Under the pieces are notes generated by a model, which made no database searches, was not told where the DNA came from, and was given only the letters and a program-made list of their open reading frames with translations. A stretch of 35,288 nucleotides of DNA from contig SFNW01000008.1 of assembly GCA_004554105.1 (NCBI GenBank), forward strand, positions 1 through 35,288, in the 5' to 3' direction. This document shows, piece by piece, positions 1 to 8,800 of the stretch; position 1 is the first letter of the stretch; the number at the start of each line of letters is the position of its first letter. A program made the translations under genes and the position numbers. This DNA is from Clostridiales bacterium (GTDB lineage Bacteria; Bacillota; Clostridia; Oscillospirales; CAG-272).

Positions 1-1
1 A

Positions 2-517
2 ACCCCGCTTCAGTTCACCGACTATTCGACCGGCGTTTACTCGCCCGGCGCGATGATCGTCACGACCTCGCCCGACGGCAAGACGCTCTACGGCGTTTAC
101 CACGCGAAGGAATACCACTATTCCGCCTACACCATGCGCCGTATGTATATGCAGGAGATTTCGTTTGACAAGGACGGCTTCCCGACGATGACCGCACCGC
201 AGCCAACGAGCACGGTCTACACCGCTTCGCTCAACCCGCTCCCGCTCTCCGCGCGCATCTCGGGCTTTGATGCACGCGGCGTCTGTTCGACCGTCAAGCG
301 CGTCTATATCGAAAGCGATTCGCCTTTCGTCTCGGCGCTCGTCCCGGGCGACACCGACCTCGACGGCAGAGCAACCCTGCGCGACGTACTGCGCACGCTG
401 AACTTCGTCTCGGGTAATGTTCCCGAAGCATTTGACGCCGTCCACGCCGACCTTGACCTCGACGGCAAGGTCTCGGTCGCCGATGCGCTCATGATTCTTC
501 GCAAGACACTTGGATAG
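2..517 (+). CDS. Secreted GH43-like glycosidase, C-terminal part with type I dockerin
   Basis: The reading frame is open to the left edge, so the N-terminus lies outside the window; 171 residues are visible. The first part resembles the last blade of a family 43 glycoside hydrolase propeller: a Gly-Ala-Met-Ile segment, then SPDGKTLYGVYHAK, then RRMYMQEISFDKDGFP, which matches the family pattern of a histidine-containing YHA motif followed by an 'Rxxxxxxxxxxx-dGxP' strand. The last 60 residues form a dockerin: two calcium-loop repeats, DTDLDGRATLRD and DLDLDGKVSVAD, both with Asp at positions 1, 3, 5 and 12. A dockerin normally docks an enzyme to a cohesin scaffold on the cell surface; no cohesin gene is visible here. 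A strong terminator follows directly, so this is the last gene of its unit. The dockerin is clear; the GH43 assignment is inferred from a short fragment. Confidence 0.75.
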   Translation, partial: TPLQFTDYSTGVYSPGAMIVTTSPDGKTLYGVYHAKEYHYSAYTMRRMYMQEISFDKDGFPTMTAPQPTSTVYTASLNPLPLSARISGFDARGVCSTVKRVYIESDSPFVSALVPGDTDLDGRATLRDVLRTLNFVSGNVPEAFDAVHADLDLDGKVSVADALMILRKTLG

Positions 518-521
518 TTAC

Positions 522-564
522 AAAAACCGCGGGATTTCGGTCTGAAAATCCCGCGGTTTTTTCT
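522..564 (+). terminator. Rho-independent terminator after the dockerin glycosidase
   Basis: A long perfect stem (aaaaaccgcgggattt pairing with aaatcccgcggttttt) with a short loop is followed by a T-rich run. It lies four bases after the stop codon of the upstream gene. Confidence 0.9.
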
Positions 565-612
565 TTTGCGTCCGAATTAAGGATTCTTTAAGTTTTACCG
601 CCGCGCACGGTA

Positions 613-641
613 TTGCCTTTCCCGACAGAATGTGCTAAAAT
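613..641 (+). promoter_or_regulatory. Sigma-A promoter of the lipid kinase-pyk operon
   Basis: TTGCCT (613-618), a 17-base spacer and TAAAAT (636-641), with an upstream TGC that makes an extended -10. It lies in the gap between the terminator and the lipid kinase, about 50 bases before the ribosome binding site. No competing signal was seen in this gap. Confidence 0.55.
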
Positions 642-700
642 ATTGGTTGGATTTTTAGCAAATCACCGTAAACTTTGCGTGAAGGGAGAAAACCTGCCGC

Positions 701-1639
701 ATGAAGCATATTTTCATTCTCAACCCGCAGGCAGGCAGCGGCAAACAACTGGAAGAAACGCGCGCCGCTATTCGAAGCCTCGACGGCGATGTCGAACTCT
801 ATGAAACCAAAGCGCCGAAAGACGCGACAACATACATACGAAGCTTTTGCGAAAGCCATACTGAAAGCGTGCGGTTTTACGCCTGCGGCGGCGACGGCAC
901 GCTGAAAGAGGTCGCCGAGGGCATTCTCGGCTACCCGCAGGCGAGTATGTCCTGTTTCCCCATCGGCAGCGGCAACGACTTTGTCAAATACTACGGCGGC
1001 AAGGAGCGCTTTGCCGACCTTACCGCGCTGACGTGCGCCGAGGAAACGGCGGTGGACATGATTCGCATCGGCGATGAATATGCTGTTAACGTCTGCAGCT
1101 TCGGCTTCGACGCCGCCGCCGTCGTGGCGATGAACAAGGTGCGCCGCCTGCCGCTTATCGGCGGGAAAAATGCCTACACCACGGGCATTCTCTACGCGCT
1201 TTGCAGTGCCATGCGCAACAAGGCCGACATCTACGCCGACGGCGAAAAACTGAGCGGAAAATCCTTTTTGCTCTGCACCGTTGCAAACGGCGGCTATGTC
1301 GGCGGCGCTTACCGCTGTGCGCCCCGCGCGCGCAACGACGACGGCAAACTCGAGGTCTGCGTCGTAAAACCGCTGTCGCTCTTCACGTTTATCCGCCTCA
1401 TCGGCGCATACCGCGAGGGAAAGCACCTCGACGACCCGCGCTTTAAAAAGTATATCACCTACCGCCGCGTTTCGCGGGTCGAGGTACGCGCCGACGCGCC
1501 TTTTCCGGTCGAGATGGACGGTGAAATTATCCGCCCTGCGCAGTTTGTCTGCGAGGTCGTCCCCGGTGCGCTGCGCTTTGCCGTGCCGAAGGCGGAGACA
1601 CCCGTTCCGACACCGGGCAAAGCCGCCGCAAGGTCGTAA
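701..1639 (+). CDS. Diacylglycerol kinase-family lipid kinase (YegS/DgkB type)
   Basis: A 312-residue protein of the DAGK catalytic superfamily, which phosphorylates diacylglycerol or a related lipid with ATP at the inner face of the membrane. Visible motifs are the N-terminal strand and glycine loop ILNPQAGSGK (6-15), the nucleotide-binding GGDGT (63-67), and IGSGNDF (88-94). The C-terminal half has the usual beta-sandwich ending in a 'VEMDGE' turn. Length is normal for the family and no signal peptide is present. The start has a GGGAG ribosome site upstream. It is the first gene of a four-gene run with spacings of 26 and 30 bases and then a 4-base overlap. With the acyltransferase and PAP2-type gene that follow, the context points to recycling or remodelling of membrane lipids. 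The exact lipid substrate cannot be read from sequence. Confidence 0.9.
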   Translation: MKHIFILNPQAGSGKQLEETRAAIRSLDGDVELYETKAPKDATTYIRSFCESHTESVRFYACGGDGTLKEVAEGILGYPQASMSCFPIGSGNDFVKYYGGKERFADLTALTCAEETAVDMIRIGDEYAVNVCSFGFDAAAVVAMNKVRRLPLIGGKNAYTTGILYALCSAMRNKADIYADGEKLSGKSFLLCTVANGGYVGGAYRCAPRARNDDGKLEVCVVKPLSLFTFIRLIGAYREGKHLDDPRFKKYITYRRVSRVEVRADAPFPVEMDGEIIRPAQFVCEVVPGALRFAVPKAETPVPTPGKAAARS

Positions 1640-1665
1640 ATGGGAAAGGAAAGGAGTGGAGTAAA

Positions 1666-2169
1666 ATGGAACTTTTGTGGACACTGGTTTTTGCCGTGTT
1701 TCTCGCGGTCGCCTCGCATTTTTTCGGGCAGGCACTGCCGCGAAACGCCTTTAAGGAGGATCGCTTTCCCTACCGACCGTTCGCCTTTGAAAAGAACGGC
1801 ACAGTCTATCGCCGCCTCGGCGTGCATAAATGGATGGAGTTTGTACCCGACATGAGCCGCACCTTCGAAGACATGGTGCCGAAGCAGATGAAAAAAGGCA
1901 TGACCTCGGAGGACGTCCGCGTCCTCATCAAGGAAACCTGCGTCGCCGAATTTGTCCACACCCTGCTCTGCGTCGTCTTTCTCTTCGTCGCCCGCATTTG
2001 GGCGGACCGCACATGGATTTTCTTCTGGCTCATCTATTCGGCGTGCAATCTGCCGTTTATCGTCATTCAGCGCTACAACCGCCCGCTGCTCGTTCGGCTG
2101 CTCCGCCACATGGAGGCGCGCGAGAGCCGCGCCGCGCATACCGCCGAGGAAGCGCTCACCGAGCAATAA
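1666..2169 (+). CDS. CrtO-like (glycosyl-diaponeurosporenoate acyltransferase family) membrane protein
   Basis: A 167-residue protein with an N-terminal hydrophobic segment (3-20) and a hydrophobic hairpin near the end (about 95-130). The pattern 'ENG-x-x-Y-x-x-LGVHKWxxxxPD', then 'ETCVAEFVH', then 'NLPFIVIQRYNRPLLVRLL' matches, from memory, the small family named after staphylococcal CrtO, which acylates the glucose of a carotenoid. No carotenoid gene is in the window, so that substrate is not supported; another glycolipid acyl acceptor is more likely. AAGGAG lies just before the ATG. It sits between a lipid kinase and a PAP2-type phosphatase. Family assignment is moderately sure; activity is unknown. 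Confidence 0.65.
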   Translation: MELLWTLVFAVFLAVASHFFGQALPRNAFKEDRFPYRPFAFEKNGTVYRRLGVHKWMEFVPDMSRTFEDMVPKQMKKGMTSEDVRVLIKETCVAEFVHTLLCVVFLFVARIWADRTWIFFWLIYSACNLPFIVIQRYNRPLLVRLLRHMEARESRAAHTAEEALTEQ

Positions 2170-2199
2170 TTCTTCTCTTGAAAGGACATTTCGACTTCT

Positions 2200-2901
2200 A
2201 TGGTCAATTACCGCGAATTTCGCTTTTCCAAGCTGAACACCCCGCAGTTTTCACATCTGAAGTTGCTGCTTTTCTGGCCGATTTTCGGGCTGCTGTTTCT
2301 CTTTGTCGAGCGCATCGGCACCGACCGCGTCTGGCGCGTCATGCACTGCGCCCTCGACGACAAAATCCCGTTTTGCGAATACTTTGTCATTCCGTATATG
2401 CTTTGGTTTGTCTACCTTGTCGGTATGCTGCTCTACACCCTGCTTTTCGACATTCCGTCGTTCAAGCGAATGATGTGGTTTACGATTTTTACATATTCGG
2501 TGACCGTCTTCATCTATCTGATTTATCCGACGTCGCAGGAGCTGCGCCCGACCGTCTTTGAACGGGACAATCTTTTCACGCGCTTTCTCGCCGTCTTTTA
2601 TCAGTTTGACACGAACACCAACGTCAACCCGTCGATTCACGTCATCGGCTCGATGGGCGTGATGTTCACCGCGTGGAACGCCGAGCGCTTCAAGCATTCG
2701 ACCCCGTGGAAGCTCGCGTTTACGCTCGTGGGGCTTCTGATTTGCCTCTCGACGCTGTTCATCAAGCAGCACTCGGTCATCGACATCGCCTGCGCGTTTC
2801 TGCTGTCCGCTATTTTCTACCCGGTCATGACGATTGACTATAAGGACGCCGCAAGGAGTGAATCCGCACCCAAATCCGATAAGGAGCAAAGTAACACATG
2901 A
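2200..2901 (+). CDS. PAP2-superfamily membrane phosphatase/phosphotransferase
   Basis: A 233-residue protein with about six membrane segments. It has the two catalytic motifs of the PAP2 (acid phosphatase/vanadium haloperoxidase) fold: NPSIHV with His147, and the downstream KQHSVIDI with His191 and Asp195, which would form the phosphohistidine and charge-relay sites. The first motif (KxxxxxxRP) appears reduced to an 'ELRP' at about 114-117. The arrangement resembles the Aur1/inositolphosphotransferase-like branch found in Clostridia, which acts on phospholipids at the outer membrane face. A hydrophilic tail of about 20 residues follows the last segment. GAAAGGA lies before the start. The stop overlaps the start of pyk (ATGA at 2898-2901), so the two are co-translated. 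Confidence 0.8.
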   Translation: MVNYREFRFSKLNTPQFSHLKLLLFWPIFGLLFLFVERIGTDRVWRVMHCALDDKIPFCEYFVIPYMLWFVYLVGMLLYTLLFDIPSFKRMMWFTIFTYSVTVFIYLIYPTSQELRPTVFERDNLFTRFLAVFYQFDTNTNVNPSIHVIGSMGVMFTAWNAERFKHSTPWKLAFTLVGLLICLSTLFIKQHSVIDIACAFLLSAIFYPVMTIDYKDAARSESAPKSDKEQSNT

Positions 2902-4310
2902 GAAAAACAAAAATCGTCTGTACGATAGGTCCCGCCTGCTCGGATGAGAAAACCCTGACCGAACTGTGCCGCGCGGGCATGAATGTCGCGCGTCTCAACT
3001 TTTCGCACGGCACGCACGAATACCACGCGGACAATATCCGCAAACTGAAAAAGGTGCGCGAGGAACTCGGTCTGCCGATTGCGATTCTGCTCGACACCAA
3101 GGGACCCGAATACCGAATCCGCACCTTTAAGGACGGCAAAATCACGCTTGCCGAGGGCGATTTGTTCACCTTTACGGCGGAGGACGTCGTCGGCGACGAG
3201 ACGCACGTCTCGGTCAGCTACGCAGGGCTTGCAAACGACCTTGCGGTCGGCGACACGGTGCTGCTGAACAACGGTCTGCTCTCGTTTTGCGTTGAGGAAA
3301 TCCGCGGCGGCGACGTCATCTGCCGCGTTACGGCGGGCGGCGAGCTGTCCGACCGCAAGAGCATGAGTTTCCCCGGCAAGGTGCTGCGGCAGGTCTACCT
3401 CAGCGAGCAGGACAAGGCGGATATCCGCTTCGGACTCGAAAACGGCGTGGATTTCATCGCCTGTTCTTTCGTCTCCTGCCGTCAGGATTTGCTCGACGTC
3501 AAGGCGTTTCTTCGCGAATGCGGCGACGACGGCACCGAACTGATTGCGAAAATCGAAAACCGCGCGGGCATCGACAACATCGAGGAAATCTGCGAGGAAT
3601 GCTCAGGCATCATGATCGGACGCGGCGACATGGGCGTGGAAATTCCCTTTGAGGAACTGCCCTCGATTCAGAAGCAGCTGATCACCCGCTGCCGCCTGCT
3701 CGGCAAGCGCGTGATTACCGCCACCGAAATGCTCGAATCCATGATTCACAACGTCCGCCCGACGCGCGCCGAAATTTCGGACGTCGCCAACGCCGTCTAC
3801 GACGGCACGAGCGCGGTCATGCTCTCGGGCGAGACTGCGGCGGGCAAGCACCCCGCCCTCACTGTGGCAACGATGGCACGCATCGCCGAAGCGGCGGAAG
3901 CCGGCATCGAATACGACCGCCGCTACCGCACTGCGGAATTTAAAATCAAGAATACGGTCGACGCGATTTCGCACGCGACCTGCGGCATGGCAATCGACAT
4001 CGGCGCAAAGGCTATTGCGGTCTGCTCACTCTCGGGCATGACGGCGCGCATGGTCTCGCGCTTCCGCTCGCCGGTCGACATTCTCGGCGTGACGACGAGC
4101 GAGCAAACCTGGCGTCGGCTTGCGCTCTCATGGGGCGTTACGCCGGTGCTCTGCGAGCCGCTCAACTCGACCGACGTGCTGTTCTACCGCGCAAAGCAGC
4201 TTGCGCAGAGTGCCTTTTCGCTCCGCCGCGGCGACCTCATCGTCATCACGGGCGGCATCACCAACGGCCGCTCGGGCAACACCGATTTGATTAAGGTCGA
4301 AAAGATTTAA
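2898..4310 (+). CDS. pyk: Pyruvate kinase
   Basis: A 470-residue cytoplasmic enzyme that converts phosphoenolpyruvate and ADP to pyruvate and ATP, the last step of glycolysis. It starts with KTKIVCTIGPACS, followed by the substrate loop MNVARLNFSHGTH. The active-site signature ELIAKIENRAGI and the GRGDMGVEIP segment are present, then TATEMLESM and the K+/ATP-site region SAVMLSGETAAGKHP. The C-terminal allosteric domain is complete, but the extra PEP-utiliser domain found in many Bacilli is absent. AAGGAG lies 11 bases before the ATG, inside the previous gene. It closes the operon and is followed by a strong terminator. Pairing with three lipid genes is unusual. Confidence 0.97.
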   Translation: MRKTKIVCTIGPACSDEKTLTELCRAGMNVARLNFSHGTHEYHADNIRKLKKVREELGLPIAILLDTKGPEYRIRTFKDGKITLAEGDLFTFTAEDVVGDETHVSVSYAGLANDLAVGDTVLLNNGLLSFCVEEIRGGDVICRVTAGGELSDRKSMSFPGKVLRQVYLSEQDKADIRFGLENGVDFIACSFVSCRQDLLDVKAFLRECGDDGTELIAKIENRAGIDNIEEICEECSGIMIGRGDMGVEIPFEELPSIQKQLITRCRLLGKRVITATEMLESMIHNVRPTRAEISDVANAVYDGTSAVMLSGETAAGKHPALTVATMARIAEAAEAGIEYDRRYRTAEFKIKNTVDAISHATCGMAIDIGAKAIAVCSLSGMTARMVSRFRSPVDILGVTTSEQTWRRLALSWGVTPVLCEPLNSTDVLFYRAKQLAQSAFSLRRGDLIVITGGITNGRSGNTDLIKVEKI

Positions 4311-4325
4311 ACCGCAGCGTGATAA

Positions 4326-4357
4326 AGAAAGAAGTACGCTTTCGCGTACTTCTTTCT
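4326..4357. terminator. Bidirectional terminator between convergent pyk and the giant glycosidase
   Basis: A perfect 14-base stem (agaaagaagtacgc with gcgtacttctttct) and a TTTC loop. T-rich sequence follows on the plus strand. The convergent gene on the other strand ends about 15 bases to the right, so the hairpin probably serves both. Confidence 0.85.
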
Positions 4358-4372
4358 GTTTTCGCAAATCGT

Positions 4373-5242
4373 TTATTTCAAGAGTGCTTTCAGCGCGGCG
4401 AGCGCATCGGTAACCGTGATCGACAGGTCGCTGTATATATCGGAAGCCGCCTTGTCAATCCTGCCGTCGCGCTCCGCCGTATAACGCAGGATACAGATGA
4501 TGTCCCGCAGGGAGAGCCGTCCGTCGGCATCGGCGTCTCCGTACAGGACAAGCGGCGCGTCCGCGACCGCATATCTGCCCGTACCGTACACCGTAAAGAC
4601 GGCATTACCCGCCCCGTCGAGCGTGGCGTCCACAAGCGTCATAAATTCACCGTCGAGGCGGTAAACATACGCACGTTCGCCCGCAAATCCTTCGGGGAGT
4701 GCCATGGCAACGTCGGCAGATGCCTCTGCATTCGGAAGCGTAATATCGGCTGCGGCGAAGTGTTTGTCGCCCGCACGGCTTGCCAGCGCATCATAAGCAT
4801 CGCCGCTTTCAATCGGCGTAAATATCGGCTCGGTCACTTCCAACTTCGGAATCGTCTCGCCGCCGCGGGTTACGCCGCAGCGCGAGCAGGTCTCCACTGC
4901 GGTTTTGCCTTCGGTCTCATAGGTGGGGGCAATCGCTTGCGCGGTCACCGCATAGTCATGTCCGAGTGCCGCGACCGTCTTTTGCGCGACAAGCACCGTA
5001 TTGCAGACCGAGCAATGACTGCCCTCGGTCTTGCCTGCCGTCGTACAGGTTGCCGCAACCGCCTTGTCGGTAACTGCGGTGTGTCCCGTAGCGGCGACTG
5101 TCGTGCCGCCGCGCGTTACGCCGCAGCGCGAACAGGTTTCTACCGCCGTCTTACCCGACGTTGTGCAGGTCGGGGCAACCGCCGCCGCGGTCACCGCATA
5201 GTCATGTCCGAGTGCCGCAACCGTCTTTTGCGCCACAAGCAC
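4373..5242 (-). CDS. C-terminal section of the giant glycosidase (Cys repeats and dockerin), out of frame
   Basis: These 289 codons continue the 5191-10626 gene after a frame change near 5296 and are unlikely to be a gene of their own: there is no ribosome site, and the ATG lies inside a repeat. They hold Cys modules of two alternating kinds (CSRCG and CSVCN), a hydrophobic-core domain of about 90 residues (from about 'FTPIESGDAYDAL' to 'GTGRYAVAD'), and a type I dockerin. The first dockerin loop is good (DADADGRLSLRD). The second is degenerate: DIYSDLSITVTD has Tyr where the third calcium ligand should be. If the frame is restored by the true sequence, this is the cell-surface docking end of the enzyme. 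The break is described in the findings. Confidence 0.8.
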   Translation of the reverse strand: MLVAQKTVAALGHDYAVTAAAVAPTCTTSGKTAVETCSRCGVTRGGTTVAATGHTAVTDKAVAATCTTAGKTEGSHCSVCNTVLVAQKTVAALGHDYAVTAQAIAPTYETEGKTAVETCSRCGVTRGGETIPKLEVTEPIFTPIESGDAYDALASRAGDKHFAAADITLPNAEASADVAMALPEGFAGERAYVYRLDGEFMTLVDATLDGAGNAVFTVYGTGRYAVADAPLVLYGDADADGRLSLRDIICILRYTAERDGRIDKAASDIYSDLSITVTDALAALKALLK

Positions 5243-5835
5243 CGTATTGCAAACCGAGCAATGACTGCCCTCGGTCTTGCCTGCTGTCGTACAGGACGCG
5301 AGCAGGTCTCTATCGCGGTCTTACCCGTCTTGGTACAGGTTGCCGCGACCGCCGCCGTGGTCTCCGCATAGTCATGTCCGAGTGCCGCGACCGTCTTTTG
5401 CGCCACAAGCACGGTATTGCAAACCGAGCAATGACTGCCCTCGGTCTTGCCTGCTGTCGTACAGGTTGCCGCAACCGCCTTGTCGGTGACCGCAGGGATT
5501 GTGATGCCGCCGCGCGTTGTGCCGCAGCGCGAGCAGGTTTCTGTTGCCGTCTTGCCCGACGTTGTGCAGGTCGGGGCAACCGCCGCCGCGGTCACCGCAT
5601 AGTCATGTCCGAGTGCAGAGATTGTAATCTGTGCGACAAGCACCGTATTGCAGACCGAGCAATGACTGCCCTCGGTTTTACCCGTCGTCATGCAGGTCGG
5701 CGCAACCGCTTTATCCGTCACCGATGTATGTCCCGTAGCGGCGACTGTCGTGCCGCCGCGCGTTACGCCGCAGCGCGAACAGGTTTCGACTGCCGTCTTG
5801 CCCGCCGTTGTGCAGGTCGGGGCAACCGCCGCCGT
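4850..5835 (-). repeat. Alternating A/B Cys-module array in the giant glycosidase
   Basis: In protein order, five 'A' modules (TC..GKTA.ETCSRCG.TRGG) alternate with four 'B' modules (TC..GKTEGSHCSVCNTVLVAQ). The CSRCG motifs sit near 5780, 5535, 5310, 5125 and 4878; the CSVCN motifs near 5660, 5425, 5250 and 5005. DNA identity between copies is very high, which favours recombination or misassembly. The third A module is cut after CSR. One A-to-B boundary (near 5495) lacks the usual ATGHT linker but stays in frame. Such doubled-CxxC modules occur on clostridial surface proteins; their function is not known to me. Confidence 0.85.
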
Positions 5836-8800
5836 TGTCACGGTATAACCGTGCGTGACCGCCTTGACCGAAACCGTAGCCGAAGCGGCGCTCTCGGTCG
5901 TACCCGAATAGCCCGTCACGCGATAATAATAGGTCGTGCCCGCGACAACCGTGCTGTCCGTATAGGTTGTTCCCGTCTGCGAGGCAAGCCGCGTGAAGCT
6001 CTTGTTGTCGGTTGAGCGGTAGAAGATATACCCCGCGCCGTCCGACGCGGTCGAAACCGTAAGATTGACTGCGTTGCAGACGGCAGTCGCTTTCACCGTC
6101 GGCGTCTTCGGTGCCACGGTGACCGTGCATTCCACAGGCGCGGTCGCAGCCGTACCGAGCGTGCTTTGGTAATCGGCGCGAAGCCGATAACTGTAGGTGC
6201 CGAAGCCGAGTGCGCTGTCGGTAAACGAAGTTTCGGTTGCCGCCAGCGTCTTATAGTCGGTGAATGCCGTCGCACCCGGTGCTTTGCGCGCGAGAATATA
6301 CCGCTCTGCCCCGTCTACCGCATCCCAGGCAAGGGTTGCGGAGGAGGAGGTCGTACTGCCCGTAAAACTCGGTGCAACCGCATAGACTGCCTTCTGAACA
6401 GGCGAAATCGGGCTGTAATAGCGGGTGCTGCCGACCAGTTGGTCGGATTGCACCGCGTAGATATACTTTGTCCCCGCGACTGCGGTTTTGTCGGTATAGG
6501 CAGTGTTTTCGACCGCCACATACCAAGACGTCCAGGTCGAGTCTCCGTCTGCGCGGCGGAAAACCTTATAGCGGCTGACGCCCTCGACCGCACCCCAGCG
6601 AATCGTGACCTCCGAGCCGTCATAGCTGTAGGAGAGAATCCGCGGCGAGGCGGGCGTCGCCGCCTTGGAGACTGCCGCCGATGCCGTACCGCACCAAGTC
6701 TCGCTTCCGCTGTACGCCGCCACCTTGTAATAGTAGGTTGTCCCCACCGTTCCCGCGGTGTCGACATACGACGCAGCCGTTGTTGCGGCAAGCTTTGTAT
6801 AGGTCTTGTTATCCGTCGAGCGGTAGTAAATATATCCCGTGCAATCGACCGGCGTGCTGACATTGATGCGCAAGCCGCCGTCTTCGTATGCCTCTACCGT
6901 GACGACCGGCGTCTTCGGGAGGATATAAACCTCTTTTCCGCCCGAAGCGGCACTGTAATTTGCCGAATTTCCCGTGCGGTCGGTAAAGTAAGCGCAAACC
7001 GAATAGCAATACCGCACAGCGCTTGTCAAGCCCGTATCGGTAAACCTGCAAGTATCCTCGCCGGTTACGGCTCTGTAGAAGGAATAGGACGTTTCGCCCG
7101 GTGCTTTGCGCGAAATGCGGTAGCCGGTCGCGCCGTCCACCTTTGTCCACGAGAGCGTTGCACTGCTCGAATTTTCGGAAGTCACCGTGAGCGACGGCAT
7201 TTCGGCATAGGAAACGCCGAGCGAGACCGTCTGTCCGCAGTCGACACAGGTCTGCCACCTCTCACAGACGCCGCTGCCGCCGTGCGCATAGACCGCGCCG
7301 AAGACATGGTCGCCCAAATCATGATAATCCGCCGTTTTTACGATTTCAAACTGCTGTGCCGCCGTCGGCGTGCCGAAAGAGGGCCACGCATAATTCGTGC
7401 CGTTTATCGCCTTGGTCGTCCATGTAAACTTTTTCGCATGGACATGACGTTGCGCCCACCAGGACGAGCCGTCCGGTACGGTGAGAGAATTGTTGGCGTG
7501 GTAAAGCATCCACCACTCTCCGTTTGCGTCCTGCACAAACGTGCCGTGCCCCGGACCGTAAACGCTGTTCGCGCTCGAGGAGGAGAAGACCGCCGAAGCA
7601 TTCTTGGTCCACGAAGCGGCGGACAGCGGATTTGTACCCGTGAGCGTCAAAATACCGTAGCAGTAATACTGCGTCCAGCTTCCCGATGCCGAATAGACGA
7701 TGTGCGTCGTCCCGTCCTTTTGCAAAATCTGCGGTCCCTCGTTGACGGTCGGCGTGCCGTGCGTTTCCCAGGCGTAGGTAGGCGAGGACAGGCAGACGCG
7801 CGAGGAGGAAATCTTCGTCGGCGAGGACATCTGCGCAATATAAATCTTTTGCGAGACGTTGGTGCTGCCCTCCCAGCCCGACCAGACAAAGTAAATCTTG
7901 CCGCCGAGGTGAAGCACCGTGCCGTCGATTGCCCAATGGTCGTCCGCAGAGGTGATTTTGCCGACCATGGTGTAGTCGCTGAGTGCGTCCTCGGGGTCGT
8001 TTGCGCGCAGGACGTACATACGGTGATTGGGGTCGTTCTTGCCGTCATCGGCGGCGACATAGATATACCAGCCCGCCGCAGACGCCCCGACCTCGCTTGC
8101 CGAGAAGTAGTGCAATTCCGGCGCCCAGTATTCTTTCTTCGCATTGGCAATGTCGGTCATGCTCGCGTTGAACACCGTGCGCAGCGAATTGGAGACGGCA
8201 TCGGCACTGCCGAGCGAAACGCTGCCGCTTGCCGCCACCTTGACGGCGGGATAGCTGACGCCGTCCACCGTCGCCGAGGACGAGAAGCAATAGTAGTAGA
8301 CGTCATCTTTTTCGATCACATACGGGTCGGCTTTTTGCAGCATCGGCAGGCGGAACGCCGAGTTTTCAAGCGGGCTTGCCGAGCGGGTCAGCGTCTGCGT
8401 GCGGAAATTGGGGAAGCCCTCCACCTGCTCGGTGGGAAGTACGCTCGGGCTGTACTTCAAAAGCGTTGTACCCACGATCGAGTACCCGCACACCTTGCCC
8501 GCAAAGCTGCCGCCCGTGATGACCACGGTCGCCGTGGAATAAATCGGATAGGAGTCGTGCAGCGTGGCAACGCTGCTTTCCGACAGGCGGAAATCCGTGG
8601 CGGTATTGATGAAATCGCCGCCCGTAATGCGCACCAGCATATTGCCGTCCGCCCGCGCGGCCGTCCGCAGGGCGGTATCGGTCGGCATCGTGCCGTAGCG
8701 CTTGAAGGGTATGACCATCGTGTGGAACCGACCGCCCGATACCGACAGGCTGACGCGGCCGGAATGGACGTTCATGCCCGTACCGTAAACGTGCGAGAGG

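Noticed and set aside
4850..5835. Regular DNA repeats that look like a CRISPR array.
   Set aside because: The repeats are translated in frame, alternate between two types, have no unique spacers and lie within a gene.
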